Source: Candidatus Corynebacterium faecigallinarum (GTDB lineage Bacteria; Actinomycetota; Actinomycetes; Mycobacteriales; Mycobacteriaceae). Taken from it: a DNA stretch of 64,000 nucleotides. Below are positions 16,649 through 23,980 of the stretch, piece by piece. The position numbers and the translations under genes are program-made. The stretch is taken from contig DWVP01000005.1 in the NCBI GenBank assembly GCA_019120175.1, positions 27,102 to 91,101 on the forward strand. The letters run 5' to 3'. The notes below the pieces were generated by a model that did no database searches, had not been told where the DNA came from, and saw only the letters and a program-made list of their open reading frames with translations. How positions within the stretch are numbered: the stretch's first letter is position 1; every line of letters starts with the position of its first letter.

Positions 16649-17899
16649 ATGACCGACGTCCTCGTCTCCTTCGCCTGGATCGCCACCGCCGGCCTCCTGG
16701 CCCCCATCCTGGCGTTCCTCACCGGCAAACGGGTTCCCGCCGTGGTATTCCTGCTCGTCCTGGGCGTCCTCATCGGCCCCTACGGGTTAGAACTGGCACA
16801 GGACGGCGATGCCATCGAACTACTCAGTGAGCTCGGCCTCGGCATGCTGTTCCTGCTGGCTGGTCTGGAGATCAGTCCCGCCTTGCTGAAGAGCAGGGAA
16901 GGTGGACATGCCCTGGCCACCTGGGTGCTGTGCATCGTGCTGAGCTTCGGCGGCGCAGTGGCACTGACCGGCGGCGACATGGGCATCGCGGTCGTCCTCG
17001 CCATCGCCCTGACCTCCACCGCGCTGGGCACCCTGCTACCGATCCTGAAACAGGCCGACCTGACCGACACCCCGGTCGGCAACAGTGTGCTGATCCACGG
17101 GGCGATCGGTGAGCTCGGTCCGGTGCTGGCGATGGCGGTCCTGCTCTCCACCCGCTCCACCTGGGCCACCGCCGTCCTGTTGGTCGCGTTCTTCGCCATC
17201 GCCCTGCTCATCGCGCTACTCCCCCGCACCGTGCGTGCCGTCGTCCCCGCCGTGGGGTGGGCCATCCGGGACGGGGCGGGGTCCACCAACCAGACGGTGA
17301 TCCGCAGTATCGTCCTGGTCCTTGCCGTCCTGATGGCCGTCGCCGCCGTCTTCGAACTCGACGTGGTCCTCGGCGCTTTCGCCGCAGGCATCATCCTGCG
17401 ACAACTCGTCCCGGCCGAGAACCGCCACGGGCTGGAGTCCCAGCTGGAGGTGATCGGCTATGGCCTGCTGATCCCGGCATTCTTCGTGGTCTCGGGCATG
17501 GGGATCGACACCGGGGTGATCACCGACCGACCGTGGTTCCTGCTCGCCATCCCGGCGCTGATCCTGGTGACCCGCGGACTGCCGGTGTTCCTCCGCGAAA
17601 TGTGGACGGCCACCGGATCCGAGTTGTCGGGCTGGCGTGAGAAGTTGCAGGTCTCGCTGTACGCCGCCACCGGCCTGCCGATCATCGTGGCGGTGACCGG
17701 GGTGGCCACGTCCTCCGGGCTCCTCGGTAGCGAAGAGGCCTCGCTGCTGGTCGCCGGTGGCGCGCTGACCGTCCTGGTCTTCCCCTTGTTGGCTGCAATG
17801 GTCGGCCCGTCGCGGAAGAAGGCCGGTTCTGACGGTGCCGCTCCCGCCGCTGACACCGACGACACCGCCAATGATGCTGATGACGTCGCCGCGCGGTGA
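16649..17899 (+). CDS. CPA2-type cation:proton antiporter
   Basis: This is a 416-residue membrane protein of the monovalent cation:proton antiporter-2 (Kef/Nap) family. It has around 12 membrane helices. The FLLVLGVLIGPYGLEL and ELGLGMLFLLAGLEISP segments are the family signature, the second carrying the conserved acidic residue of the transport site, and LTSTALGTLLPILK follows. There is no Rossmann TrkA-N domain at the C-terminus, only a short Ala/Asp-rich tail, so it resembles NapA-like or ancillary-regulated members rather than full KefB/C. Substrate (Na or K) cannot be read from the sequence. The transcript appears leaderless. Confidence 0.85.
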   Translation: MTDVLVSFAWIATAGLLAPILAFLTGKRVPAVVFLLVLGVLIGPYGLELAQDGDAIELLSELGLGMLFLLAGLEISPALLKSREGGHALATWVLCIVLSFGGAVALTGGDMGIAVVLAIALTSTALGTLLPILKQADLTDTPVGNSVLIHGAIGELGPVLAMAVLLSTRSTWATAVLLVAFFAIALLIALLPRTVRAVVPAVGWAIRDGAGSTNQTVIRSIVLVLAVLMAVAAVFELDVVLGAFAAGIILRQLVPAENRHGLESQLEVIGYGLLIPAFFVVSGMGIDTGVITDRPWFLLAIPALILVTRGLPVFLREMWTATGSELSGWREKLQVSLYAATGLPIIVAVTGVATSSGLLGSEEASLLVAGGALTVLVFPLLAAMVGPSRKKAGSDGAAPAADTDDTANDADDVAAR

Positions 17900-17937
17900 C
17901 CGGGGAGGCCGTGTCACATTCTGCGGCGGTGACACGC

Positions 17938-17943
17938 TAGACT
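17938..17943 (+). promoter_or_regulatory. Candidate -10 box of the tRNA-Arg gene
   Basis: TAGACT lies ten bases before the mature tRNA. Just upstream an inverted repeat GTGTCAC (17911-17917) / GTGACAC (17929-17935) may be the end signal of the antiporter gene or part of the tRNA promoter region. Confidence 0.4.
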
Positions 17944-17953
17944 GTCCGCGTGC

Positions 17954-18026
17954 GCCCCAGTAGCTCAGGGGATAGAGCACCGCTCTCCTAAAGCGGGTGT
18001 CGCAGGTTCGAATCCTGCCTGGGGCA
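17954..18026 (+). tRNA. tRNA-Arg (anticodon CCU)
   Basis: The cloverleaf can be folded by eye: acceptor GCCCCAG with CTGGGGC, D-arm GCTC/GAGC, anticodon stem CCGCT/AGCGG with loop CTCCTAA giving anticodon CCT, and T-arm GCAGG/CCTGC with TTCGAAT. The discriminator base is A; the CCA end is not encoded. It reads the rare AGG codon. Its 3' end is followed by a terminator-like hairpin and a tandem repeat. Confidence 0.95.
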
Positions 18027-18082
18027 CAACAGATGACAGATCGGCCGGCTGCTCCTTCAGCCCCCGGTCCCCTCACTCCCGC

Positions 18083-18118
18083 TCCCTGGTGGTTCTGCCC
18101 CCCTCAGACCACCCGGGA
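18083..18118 (+). terminator. Hairpin after tRNA-Arg
   Basis: TCCC-T-GGTGGT-T-CTG (18083-18097) pairs with CAG-ACCACC-C-GGGA (18105-18118), a strong stem with one bulged T and one mismatch around a C-rich loop. It probably ends the tRNA transcript. Its right arm overlaps the first unit of the 23-bp repeat. Confidence 0.5.
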
Positions 18119-18204
18119 GTGGGAGTTTCCGTATCCCGGGAGGGGGAGTTTCCGTATCCGGGGAGTGGGCAACTCCGTATCCCGGGAGTGGGAGTGTCAG
18201 TATC
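18113..18204 (+). repeat. Four tandem 23-bp repeats
   Basis: Units lie at 18113-18135, 18136-18158, 18159-18181 and 18182-18204 with no spacer. Each ends in GTATC; units 1, 2 and 4 begin CCGGGAG and unit 3 begins CGGGGAG. Units 1 and 2 differ at one base; units 3 and 4 are more diverged. The array is in the noncoding gap between tRNA-Arg and the tetR-family gene. Confidence 0.85.
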
Positions 18205-18253
18205 AGGGGACTTTCCCAACTCCTGCCCACCACCTCCCCAGGGACCTCCCCCG

Positions 18254-18281
18254 TTGCAAAAATTAGACCAAACGGTTTAAT
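18254..18281 (+). promoter_or_regulatory. Promoter of the TetR-family gene
   Basis: TTGCAA (18254-18259) and TTTAAT (18276-18281) are separated by 16 bases, and the ATG follows eight bases after the -10 box. No ribosome site is present, so the mRNA should be leaderless. Confidence 0.6.
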
Positions 18282-18299
18282 CCTGGACCATGAGGTCCA
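18263..18299 (+). promoter_or_regulatory. Two operator-like palindromes over the tetR-family promoter and start codon
   Basis: Palindrome 1 is TTAGACC-AAAC-GGTTTAA (18263-18280), lying between the promoter boxes and covering the -10. Palindrome 2 is TGGACC-ATGA-GGTCCA (18284-18299), perfect, with the ATG in its spacer. Both share GACC-N4-GGT, and the GACC elements are exactly 20 bases apart, about two helical turns. This is the expected layout for an autorepressed TetR-type gene. Confidence 0.6.
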
Positions 18300-18919
18300 A
18301 TATTGAGCCACGCAGTCTGACATTCATCGAACAGGCCCGGCGCGCCCAGATCCTCAGGGCCACCGCCGAGGTCGTGGCCCACGAGGGCTTCGGGAAGGCC
18401 TCGCTCTCCCGGATCGCGCAACAGGCCGGCGTCAGTAAAGGCGTGGTCACGTACCATTTCTCCACGAAGCGCGAGATCCTCGACGAGATGGTCCGCGACT
18501 ACTACCAACGGGGCTGGGACTTCATGGCGCCCCGTATCTATGCCGAGGACACCGCCGTCGGGCAGGTCAAGGCCTGGATCAGTACCCAGATCGAGTTCTT
18601 CACCAGTAACCCCACCGAGTTCTTCGCCGCTGCGTCCATCACCACCTCCCTGCGCGACGACGCCGCACGCGCCCAATCCACCCAGGACAACAAGGAATCC
18701 GTCGACGGCATGGCCGAGATCCTCGCAGCCGGCCAAGAGGAGGGCCAGCTCAGGGACTTCAACCCCCACAGTGTCGCCAACATCATCCTGCGCAGTATCG
18801 ACGGCGTCCTGTCGTCCTGGGCCAACGCCGCCATGAACGACGACCCCCTCAACGTGGACGAAGAAATCGCCGCACTGAAGGACTTCATCGGACACGCCAT
18901 CAGGAAGGCCTCCCCTTGA
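18290..18919 (+). CDS. TetR/AcrR family transcriptional regulator
   Basis: This 209-residue one-component repressor has an N-terminal TetR helix-turn-helix at residues 16-62, with ILRATAEVVAHEGFGKASLSRIAQQAGVSKGVVTYHF in separate recognisable parts (ILRATAEVVAHEGFGKASLS, then IAQQAGVSKGVVTYHF). The rest is a helical ligand-binding domain. The ligand is unknown. It lies 53 bases before a bPH2-DUF418 membrane protein gene on the same strand, its likely target along with itself. The start codon sits inside a perfect palindrome and the transcript should be leaderless. Confidence 0.9.
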   Translation: MRSNIEPRSLTFIEQARRAQILRATAEVVAHEGFGKASLSRIAQQAGVSKGVVTYHFSTKREILDEMVRDYYQRGWDFMAPRIYAEDTAVGQVKAWISTQIEFFTSNPTEFFAAASITTSLRDDAARAQSTQDNKESVDGMAEILAAGQEEGQLRDFNPHSVANIILRSIDGVLSSWANAAMNDDPLNVDEEIAALKDFIGHAIRKASP

Positions 18920-18972
18920 AAGAGATGAACGACCCCGCCCATCCGATCCACCGCAAAGCCATCGCATGATGG

Positions 18973-20544
18973 ATGCTGCAGTCGAGCGTCCTGATGGTCG
19001 CTGTCGTCCTCGGCGGGGTTGTACTGTCTGACCTGCTGCCGGTGTGGACACTCTGGGCGCTCCCGGTGGTGTGGGCACTGTGCCTCACCGGCGCGGTCAT
19101 CGCCTACCGGGCACTCGGCCACGCCGAGTACGGTCCCTACCTCATTCTGCGGTCGGGCCTGTTCTACCGGGCGACGGTCGTGCTGCGTCGGGACGCGGTG
19201 AGCACCGTGGGTGTGCGCGAGTCGGTGCTGCAACGATGGCTGGGACTGCGCACGGTCTCGGTGATGACCGCTGCGGGCTACGGTGGCTACGACCTGCCGG
19301 ACGTCGGGGTCCGCGATGCCACCGCCCTGGCCGAGAAGTACTCACCCGGCATCCTCGACGGGTTCACCCATGAACTTCCGATGCCGCAGGGGCGTCCTAC
19401 GGGTGCTGGGGAGGCGGGAGCTGCAACAACGGTACGCATCCCCGCCCCTGACCTGGCGCGCGGCGTGATGCTGCTGCTGATCGCCATGGCCTATGCAGTG
19501 GTCCACGCCGGGTTCGGATTCGGGGAATCCACCGCGGGCCTGTCGTGGTGGGACCAGGTGGCGGCCGGGGTGTCCGCCCTGGTCCTGGACAACCGGGCGT
19601 TCCCGATGTTCGCCATCCTCTTCGGCTACGGACTGGCCTGGAGCGTGCGGCGACAACGCGAACGCCAGGTGTACCGGGTGGACACCGAGCTGCGGCTGCG
19701 ACGCCGGGCCTGGATGCTGCTGGCCATCGGTGCGGTGCATGCGGCACTGGTCTTCCCTGGCGAGATCCTCACGTCCTATGGTCTGGCGATCCTACTCATC
19801 GGATGGCTGCTGTTCCGTTCACAGCGCACCCTGCGCCGGGCTGCGGTGGTCACCGGCGTGTTCTACCTGGTGACCGTCACCGTCGGCATGATCATGCAGG
19901 CGTACTCGCGGGACGAGGCGGGGAGTGCGATTGCCGCGATCCCCGGCTATACGACGGCGGAGGACTGGGTGGAGCGGATCATCGGTGTGCCGATCGGCCC
20001 GGTGTTCCTCGCGGTGACTTATCCGCTGCTCCTGCTGGTGATCCTGGGGTTCATGGCAGGCAAGGCCCGGCTTCTGGAGGAGCCGGCGCAGCACCGTGTC
20101 CTGCTGGTCCGAACCGCCGTGTGGGGCATCGGTGCGTCTGTTCTCGGTGCCGTGCCGTCGGTGCTGGTGATGTCGGGTGTTCTGGAGACCGGCTGGGTCA
20201 ACGAGGGCCTGATGATGTCCCTGCAGGTGTTGACCGGTGTTGCCGGCGGTGCCGGCTATGTCGCCCTGTTCGCCCTGTTCAGCGACCGGCTCGTGGCCGC
20301 GATGGGCAGGGTGATGACGGCGGTCATGGCGGTGGGCAAGAGGTCGTTGACCTTCTACCTGCTCAACTCGGTCCTGGTCGCGGTGGTCCTGCACCCGGAC
20401 CTGGTCGGGCTGTCGACCGGTCCGTTGGGGGCACTGGGGGTGGCGGCCGGTGCCTGGCTGGTGTCGCTGTCGCTGGCCACGGTACTGGAGCGGGCAGGAC
20501 GCCCTGGCCCGATGGAGCAGCTCATGGCCCGGGTCGTGAGGTGA
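18973..20544 (+). CDS. bPH2 (YdbS-like) - DUF418 fusion membrane protein
   Basis: The 523-residue protein has two recognisable parts. Residues 1-125 hold two membrane helices and a bacterial PH-like domain (bPH2/DUF304) with YLILRSGLFYRATVVLRRDA and VLQRWLGLRTVSVMTAAG. Residues about 150-520 form a DUF418 protein: DLARGVMLLLIAMAY, DNRAFPMFAILFGYGLAWS, RRAWMLLAIGAVHA, a set of membrane helices and the C-terminal GPMEQLMARVV. Both families are membrane-bound and of unknown function, and they are normally separate. The frame is open upstream to an ATG at 18925 except for one in-frame TGA at 18967-18969, so the true N-terminus is uncertain; 18973 is the first ATG after it. It probably shares control with the TetR gene. 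Confidence 0.75.
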   Translation: MLQSSVLMVAVVLGGVVLSDLLPVWTLWALPVVWALCLTGAVIAYRALGHAEYGPYLILRSGLFYRATVVLRRDAVSTVGVRESVLQRWLGLRTVSVMTAAGYGGYDLPDVGVRDATALAEKYSPGILDGFTHELPMPQGRPTGAGEAGAATTVRIPAPDLARGVMLLLIAMAYAVVHAGFGFGESTAGLSWWDQVAAGVSALVLDNRAFPMFAILFGYGLAWSVRRQRERQVYRVDTELRLRRRAWMLLAIGAVHAALVFPGEILTSYGLAILLIGWLLFRSQRTLRRAAVVTGVFYLVTVTVGMIMQAYSRDEAGSAIAAIPGYTTAEDWVERIIGVPIGPVFLAVTYPLLLLVILGFMAGKARLLEEPAQHRVLLVRTAVWGIGASVLGAVPSVLVMSGVLETGWVNEGLMMSLQVLTGVAGGAGYVALFALFSDRLVAAMGRVMTAVMAVGKRSLTFYLLNSVLVAVVLHPDLVGLSTGPLGALGVAAGAWLVSLSLATVLERAGRPGPMEQLMARVVR

Positions 20545-20598
20545 GCGGCACTGCGGGGCGGGAAGTGGGGCCGAACCCGCATGGCTCGGGGCAGGCGG

Positions 20599-21282
20599 TC
20601 AGTTCCCGGTGTGACCGGCGAGCAACGTGGCGAAGCCGCCGTCCGGGATGCGGAAGTCCTCGCTGGCCGCCTCGCTGGCGGCGTCACTGCTGGCGGTACC
20701 GGCAGTGTCAGCAGTGCCGGCAGTGTCGGCGGCCAGCCCGGCCACCCCGTCGACCCGGGTAAGCTGCGAAACCAGTTCCCCGGCCGCCTGCCCAATGCGC
20801 CGGTCCAGGCCGGTGTCGGCACCGAAGTCCCCGGTCGCGGCGAAGACACCGGTCGGCAGGACCACGGCGTGCAGGAAGCCCAACAGCGGACGCACCGCAT
20901 AATCCAGCACCATGGAGTGCCGTTCGGTGCCGGCGGTGGCGACCATCGTCACCGGGATCCCGTCGAGACTGCGCTTCTCCAAGGTGTCGAAGAACATCTT
21001 GAACAGCCCGGAGTAGCTGCCCTGGAACACCGGGGTTGCGACGATCAGGGCGTCCGCCCCGGTCACGGCACGCTGGGCATCCACCAGCGCCTCGGTGGGC
21101 ATGTAGGTGGTCATGAAGGACGCCAGGTCGGACGCCAACACCCGCAGATCAACGGTGTGCACCTGCAGCCCCTCCCCCGCGGCGGTGACCTGACGGGTCG
21201 TGGCGGCGGCGATGGACTCGGCGACCTGTTTGGTCGTCGACGGGTTCGACAGGCCGGCGTTGACGATGACGAGTGTGCGCAT
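20599..21282 (-). CDS. NAD(P)H-dependent FMN reductase, CE1759 family
   Basis: This 227-residue flavodoxin-like reductase begins MRTLVIVNAGLSNPSTTKQ, the FMN phosphate-binding loop, with ATPVFQGSYSGLFKMFFD near residue 85 and TAGTERHSMVLDYAVRPLL near residue 118. This matches the FMN reductase group that is always paired with a CE1758-type luciferase-like oxidoreductase; the partner gene is directly upstream and overlaps by one base (TGATG). The reductase should supply reduced FMN to the partner. A low-complexity ADTAGTADTAGTA insert lies near residue 190, just before a C-terminal tail. Confidence 0.88.
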   Translation of the reverse strand: MRTLVIVNAGLSNPSTTKQVAESIAAATTRQVTAAGEGLQVHTVDLRVLASDLASFMTTYMPTEALVDAQRAVTGADALIVATPVFQGSYSGLFKMFFDTLEKRSLDGIPVTMVATAGTERHSMVLDYAVRPLLGFLHAVVLPTGVFAATGDFGADTGLDRRIGQAAGELVSQLTRVDGVAGLAADTAGTADTAGTASSDAASEAASEDFRIPDGGFATLLAGHTGN

Positions 21283-22391
21283 CAGTTCTCCTCCTTTTCC
21301 TGCTCGCTGTTCTTCGCGGGTTCAACCTCGGCCAGTCCGGCCCGGGGCGGGTCGGACGGTACGTGTGCCGGACGCCGCGCCTCGAACTCACGGCGCAGCA
21401 CCGGCACGACCTGGGTGCCCAGGATCTCGATCTGTTCCAGGACCACGTCCTTCGGCAGTCCGGCATGGTCGACGAGGAACATCTGTCGTTGGTAGTCACC
21501 CACGGCATCGGCGTAGCCGAGGTAGCGCTCGATGACCTGATCGACGGTGCCGACGGTCAGCGGGGTCATCTTCGTGAAGTCCTCCATCGACGGCCCGCCG
21601 CCGTAGACCGGTGCCTCGTCGAAGTAGGGGCGGAAGAGCTTCTTCGCCTCCGCCTCGGTGTCACCGATGAACACCTGCCCGCCGAGTCCGACGATCGCCT
21701 GGTCGGCCGACCCGTGACCGTAGTGCTCGAAACGCTGGCGGTAGAGCTGCACCATCTGCTGAGTGTGCTCGATGTTCCAGAAGATGTGGTTGTGGAAGAA
21801 GCCGTCGCCGTAGTAGGCAGCCTGCTCGGCGATCTCCGGGGAGCGGATCGAGCCGTGCCAGACGAACGGCGGGGCGCCGTCCAACGGTCGGGGTGTAGCG
21901 GTGAAGCCCTGCAGCGGGGTGCGGAACTTCCCCTTCCAGGTGACGTTCTCCTCCCGCCACAGCCGCCGCAGCAGGTGGTAGTTCTCCACGGCCAGCGGGA
22001 TGCCCTGCCGGATGTCCTGTCCGAACCACGGGTAGACCGGGCCTGTGTTGCCGCGTCCCATCATCAGGTCGAGGCGCCCTTCGGTGAGGTGCTGGGCGTA
22101 GGCGTAGTCCTCGGCCAGCCGGACCGGGTCATTGGTGGTGATCAGTGTGGTGGCGGTGGAGAACCGGAGCGTCGAGGTCTGCGCGGCGAGGTTGGCCAGC
22201 AGGATCGGCGGGTTCGCCGGGGCGGCGAAGGGCGGGTTGTGGTGCTCGCCGGTGGCGAAGACGTCGAGACCGACCTCCTCGGCCTTCTTCGCGTAGTCGA
22301 CGGTGGCGGTGATGCGCTCGTGTTCGGACGGGGTGCGTCCGGTGACAGGGTCGGTGGTGACGTCGCCGATGGTGAAGATTCCGAAGTCCAT
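21282..22391 (-). CDS. LLM class flavin-dependent oxidoreductase, CE1758 family
   Basis: This 369-residue luciferase-like monooxygenase starts MDFGIFTIGDVTTDPVTGRT and contains GEHHNPPFAAPANPP, the LMMGRGNTGPVYPWFGQDI segment near residue 116 and VWHGSIRSPEIAEQAAYYGDGFF. These features fit the CE1758 subgroup that pairs with a dedicated FMN reductase, encoded next. The substrate is unknown. The start is ATG 22391, since the family begins at MDFGIF; the frame is open ten codons further up. Upstream is a 24-bp palindrome and, 35 bases away, the end of the LysR-Ald chimera on the same strand. Confidence 0.88.
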   Translation of the reverse strand: MDFGIFTIGDVTTDPVTGRTPSEHERITATVDYAKKAEEVGLDVFATGEHHNPPFAAPANPPILLANLAAQTSTLRFSTATTLITTNDPVRLAEDYAYAQHLTEGRLDLMMGRGNTGPVYPWFGQDIRQGIPLAVENYHLLRRLWREENVTWKGKFRTPLQGFTATPRPLDGAPPFVWHGSIRSPEIAEQAAYYGDGFFHNHIFWNIEHTQQMVQLYRQRFEHYGHGSADQAIVGLGGQVFIGDTEAEAKKLFRPYFDEAPVYGGGPSMEDFTKMTPLTVGTVDQVIERYLGYADAVGDYQRQMFLVDHAGLPKDVVLEQIEILGTQVVPVLRREFEARRPAHVPSDPPRAGLAEVEPAKNSEQEKEEN

Positions 22392-22408
22392 GCCCCCATC
22401 ATGCACCC

Positions 22409-22432
22409 ATATAGGTGACATGTCAACTATAT
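22409..22432. promoter_or_regulatory. 24-bp near-perfect palindrome upstream of the LLM oxidoreductase gene
   Basis: ATATAG and CTATAT flank a perfect core TGACATGTCA, with a single mismatched pair (positions 22415 and 22426). It lies 18 bases before the LLM start codon and covers the stop codon of the chimera gene. The size and symmetry suggest a dimeric repressor site of the MarR, TetR or GntR kind. Confidence 0.55.
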
Positions 22433-23951
22433 AACAGGGACGGAGACCTCGGCCGGCAGATCCGGGAAAGCCGCAGCAACCCCGTCGACGAGAATCCGAC
22501 CGCCCCGGGTGTTCACCCCGCGGCCGAGCGCCTGGTCACCACCCAGGGCGTCCTCCACCCCGTCGGCGAGCCGCAGGACGTACGGCAGCGTCGCATTGGT
22601 CAACGCCCGGGTCGACGTCCGCGGCACCCCGTCCGGCATGTTCGCCACACAGTAGTGCCGGATGCCGTCGACCTCGAACGTCGGCTCGGCGTAGGTGGTC
22701 GGGCGGGACGTCTCGAAAGCGCCACCCTGGTCAATGGCCTCGTCGATCAGCAAAGTCGTGGGCTTGAGCAGGGACAGCTGGTCACGGGTGACGACCTTCG
22801 GCGCAGCCCGCCCGGGAACCAGGACGGCCCCGACGACGACATCGGCGGAGGACAACTCCGTCCCGACCGTGGCCGTGTCCGACATCAGGACCCGGACGCT
22901 CCCGCCGAAGAGCTCGTCGAGTTCACGGATGCGTCTCGGGGAGGTGTCCAGAACGGTGACCTCGGCCTGCATCCCCAGGGCGATCTTCGCTGCCTGGGTG
23001 CCGACGACGCCGCCACCGATCACCAGCACCCGACAGGGCGCGACCCCGGGCACCCCACCCAGCAGCAGGCCCGGACCTCCCTCATGGACAGTCAACTGGG
23101 CGGCCGCAGCATGGGCGGCCAACCGTCCGGCGACCTCACTCATCGGGGTCAGCAGCGGGAGGCCGGTATGGTCCTGCACCGTCTCATAGGCGATGGCCAG
23201 GGTCCCGGCCTCCCCCACCACCAGGTCGGGCAGCATCGCCGCAGCCAACCCGCGTTCCACCAGGCGCAGCTGGAACAGCAGGTCCGGGGCGATGTACCGC
23301 ACGCGGGGCTCGAACCCCATGTCCCGGCAGACCCGCAGCGCCCATTCCGCCGAGCTGTCCGTGGCCGGCTCCATCGCCCACGGCACCCGGGCAAGGGATT
23401 CCACGTCGGCCGGGACGTGCTCCGGCAGGTACACCCGGATCGGGTCCTCGCCGATCGTCGTGGAGATGATGTCCCCCGACGTCGGCTCCGGCGAGCCCGG
23501 GTAGGAGTCGGCGACCACCAGGTCGACCTGCTTCGTCGCCAACTGAACGACGGCTTCGGCAGGGTCGTCCATCCCGAAGACGACCTGCAGCTGCGGGTAG
23601 TCCCGCGCCAGCGCGTCCAGGGCTGCGGGCAGCACCACCCGGCTGATAGTCGAGAATGCGGCGATCCGGACCGTCCCCTGTGGTTCCCCCCCGGTCCTTC
23701 GCGATGCTGGACGTCGCCCGTTCGACCTCCTCCAGGATCCGGTCGGTGTGGACCACGAGCTGCTCCGCCGCAGGCGTCAGACGCACCCCACGGCCGACGC
23801 GTTCCAGAAGTTCGACGCCGACGTCCCGCTCCAGCTGTGAGAGCTGCTGCGATACCGCGGAATGGCTGTAACTCAGCGACCGCGCGGCCACGCTCACGCC
23901 CCCGCGCAGCTTGACCTCGCGCAGGATCGTCAACCGGTGGAGATCCAACAC
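22427..23951 (-). pseudogene. LysR-type regulator fused to C-terminal two-thirds of alanine dehydrogenase, frameshifted
   Basis: From GTG 23951 the first 92 or so codons are a standard LysR helix-turn-helix (LDLHRLTILREVKLRGGVSV, ARSLSYSHSAVSQQLSQLER). A run of seven C at 23686-23692 (G7 on the coding strand) then shifts the frame. With one base removed the reading continues smoothly as GTVRIAAFSTISRVVLPAAL and the LysR effector domain up to LVERGLAAAMLPDLVVGEAG. At about 23200 it passes directly into alanine dehydrogenase: AIAYETVQD, LTPMSEVAGRLAAH, LLLGGVPGV, the NAD-binding VLVIGGGVVGTQAAK, IDQGGAFETSRPTTY and VANMPDGVPRTSTRALTNAT. The Ald part lacks its first 110 or so residues, including substrate-binding Arg15, Lys75 and His96. 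The corrected length is 507 residues. It is either a deletion pseudogene or a new chimeric regulator. Confidence 0.75.
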
Positions 23952-23980
23952 GGGTCCAGCATAACCGGCAGGCCCGGGTC

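Noticed and set aside
17954-18026. tRNA-Arg as an integration site for a genomic island
   Set aside because: No integrase gene and no repeated tRNA 3' end are seen in the next 10 kb, so there is only the tandem repeat to suggest it.
18113-18204. Possible CRISPR array
   Set aside because: The 23-bp units are contiguous, with no spacers between them, and no cas gene is near.
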